Source: Bacteroidetes bacterium UBA7662
GTDB lineage: Bacteria; Bacteroidota; Bacteroidia; UBA7662
Assembly: GCA_002483345.1 (NCBI GenBank)
Contig: DLHS01000006.1
Span: forward strand, 1-16,469
Reading direction: 5' to 3'
DNA: 16,469 nucleotides
The translations under genes and the position numbers were made by a program. The notes under the pieces are model-generated. The model saw only the letters and a list, made by a program, of their open reading frames with translations. It ran no database searches and was not told where the DNA came from. Every line of letters starts with the position of its first letter. Position 1 is the stretch's first letter. Shown in pieces: positions 15,886 to 16,469 of the stretch.

Positions 15886-16347
15886 ATGAAAAAGATACTG
15901 CTTTCCCTGTCGCTCCTGCTGGTAGTTACCGCCTTAATGGCACAAACAGCCGGCAATGATGCCACTTTCAGTGGCCGCAAAACATCTTTCCATGCCAATG
16001 GTAATTTTAACACCATTGCCAACTTCACGTCGGGTATTCCCGACGGTGAATACCTCAGCTATTTTGAGAATGGTTTGCTGAAGGAAAAAGGCTATTACAA
16101 AAATGGCCTGAAGCACGGTAACTGGTCGGCTTACAACGAGCAGGGCCAGGCTACCAGCAGTGCACATTTTAATCTTGGAAAAAAAGACGGTGAGTGGCTC
16201 ATTTGGGACAATGAAGGCAATCTGCGTTATAAAATCGCCTATGAAAACGGTGTTGCCGTTGGCAATTGGGTGATGTACAAGCAGGATGGCCAGATCGAGA
16301 ACAGTCGTAAACTGGAAGATCCCGACGCTACCAACGCGAGCAAATAA
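15886..16347 (+). CDS. Secreted MORN/YwqK-like repeat protein
   Basis: The 153-residue product has a signal peptide at about 1-20 (MKKILLSLSLLLVVTALMAQ). Four repeats follow with an exact 24-residue period, starting near 47, 71, 95 and 119. Each has the pattern Y/F-x-x-G-x-x-x-G-x-W-x-x-Y-x-x-x-G, for example YKNGLKHGNWSAYNEQGQ and YENGVAVGNWVMYKQDGQ. This is the MORN-like repeat of proteins annotated as YwqK family. That family is often labelled toxin-antitoxin, but nothing here supports such a role: no toxin gene is adjacent and the protein is exported. The repeats should form a small beta-sheet surface. The gene has its own -7 element and a strong terminator, so it is a single-gene unit. 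Function unknown. Confidence 0.9.
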   Translation: MKKILLSLSLLLVVTALMAQTAGNDATFSGRKTSFHANGNFNTIANFTSGIPDGEYLSYFENGLLKEKGYYKNGLKHGNWSAYNEQGQATSSAHFNLGKKDGEWLIWDNEGNLRYKIAYENGVAVGNWVMYKQDGQIENSRKLEDPDATNASK

Positions 16348-16368
16348 AGTATTTGTTGTTTAAGTAGG

Positions 16369-16397
16369 GCCCTTGCTTCGGCAGGGGCTTTTTTTTT
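16369..16397 (+). terminator. Intrinsic terminator of the repeat-protein gene
   Basis: GCCCTTGC (16369-16376) pairs with GCAGGGGC (16381-16388) across a stable TTCG loop, with one G-T wobble in the 8-bp stem, followed by nine T (16389-16397). It starts 21 bp after the stop codon and is the only convincing Rho-independent terminator in the window. Confidence 0.9.
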
Positions 16398-16406
16398 GCA
16401 GACATC

Positions 16407-16444
16407 GGGAGACGAGCGGCGAGAAGCGAGCCGTTGTGAGCCTG
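16407..16444. repeat. Short degenerate heptamer repeat
   Basis: GAGCGGC, GAGAAGC and GAGCCGT follow one another at 16414-16434, with a fourth related GAGCCTG at 16438-16444. This looks like a small low-complexity tract past the terminator at the window edge. No gene is visible in the last 72 bp. It may be part of a longer intergenic repeat beyond the window, or chance. Confidence 0.25.
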
Positions 16445-16469
16445 GCGGCGTGTCCCAAGTGGCCTGTAG

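Noticed and set aside
16041..16320. Toxin-antitoxin module suggested by the YwqK family name
   Set aside because: The protein has a signal peptide, stands alone between its own promoter element and terminator, and has no adjacent toxin gene.

Overview
The window looks like a chromosomal segment of a Bacteroidota bacterium, probably from the Saprospiria/Chitinophagia side of the phylum; that finer placement is inference. Four things point there: a TonB-dependent outer-membrane receptor with an N-terminal carboxypeptidase-regulatory-like domain; a downstream secreted protein of a type common in type IX secretion (T9SS) bacteria; a LruC-domain lipoprotein; and Bacteroidota-style -7 promoter elements (TAnnTTTG) in front of two genes. 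There are no rRNA or tRNA genes, CRISPR arrays, transposases or phage genes that I can see.

Layout. (1) Positions 5164 to 1, minus strand: a 1223-residue TonB-dependent receptor followed 12 bp later by a large secreted protein that runs off the left edge of the window. (2) 5403-6344, plus: a FabK/nitronate monooxygenase-type flavoprotein, divergent from the receptor across a 238 bp gap. (3) 9769 down to 6347, minus: a three-gene set of LruC-domain lipoprotein, tetratricopeptide-repeat protein and a small DUF4286-like protein. The last gene stops 2 bp from the convergent flavoprotein gene. (4) 9903-15542, plus: a tightly packed five-gene unit, radA, hflX, an OmpA-family lipoprotein, anmK and an NAD-dependent epimerase/reductase, with gaps of 28, 4, 2 and -7 bp. 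(5) 15561-15683, minus: a 40-codon gene for a small, probably membrane-embedded protein with a GTG start. (6) 15886-16347, plus: a secreted MORN/YwqK-like repeat protein with its own -7 promoter element and a strong intrinsic terminator.

How the genes may work together. The left part is envelope and surface biology: uptake across the outer membrane, a secreted partner, and a calcium-binding-type lipoprotein. The right-hand unit mixes DNA recombination repair (RadA), ribosome-associated GTPase function (HflX), peptidoglycan anchoring (OmpA-like), peptidoglycan recycling (AnmK) and a short-chain reductase. Most of it is housekeeping. I see no convincing defence system, biosynthetic cluster or mobile element. 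The items most worth a second look are the receptor/secreted-protein pair, the cryptic small membrane protein, and the non-ATG starts of radA and anmK.
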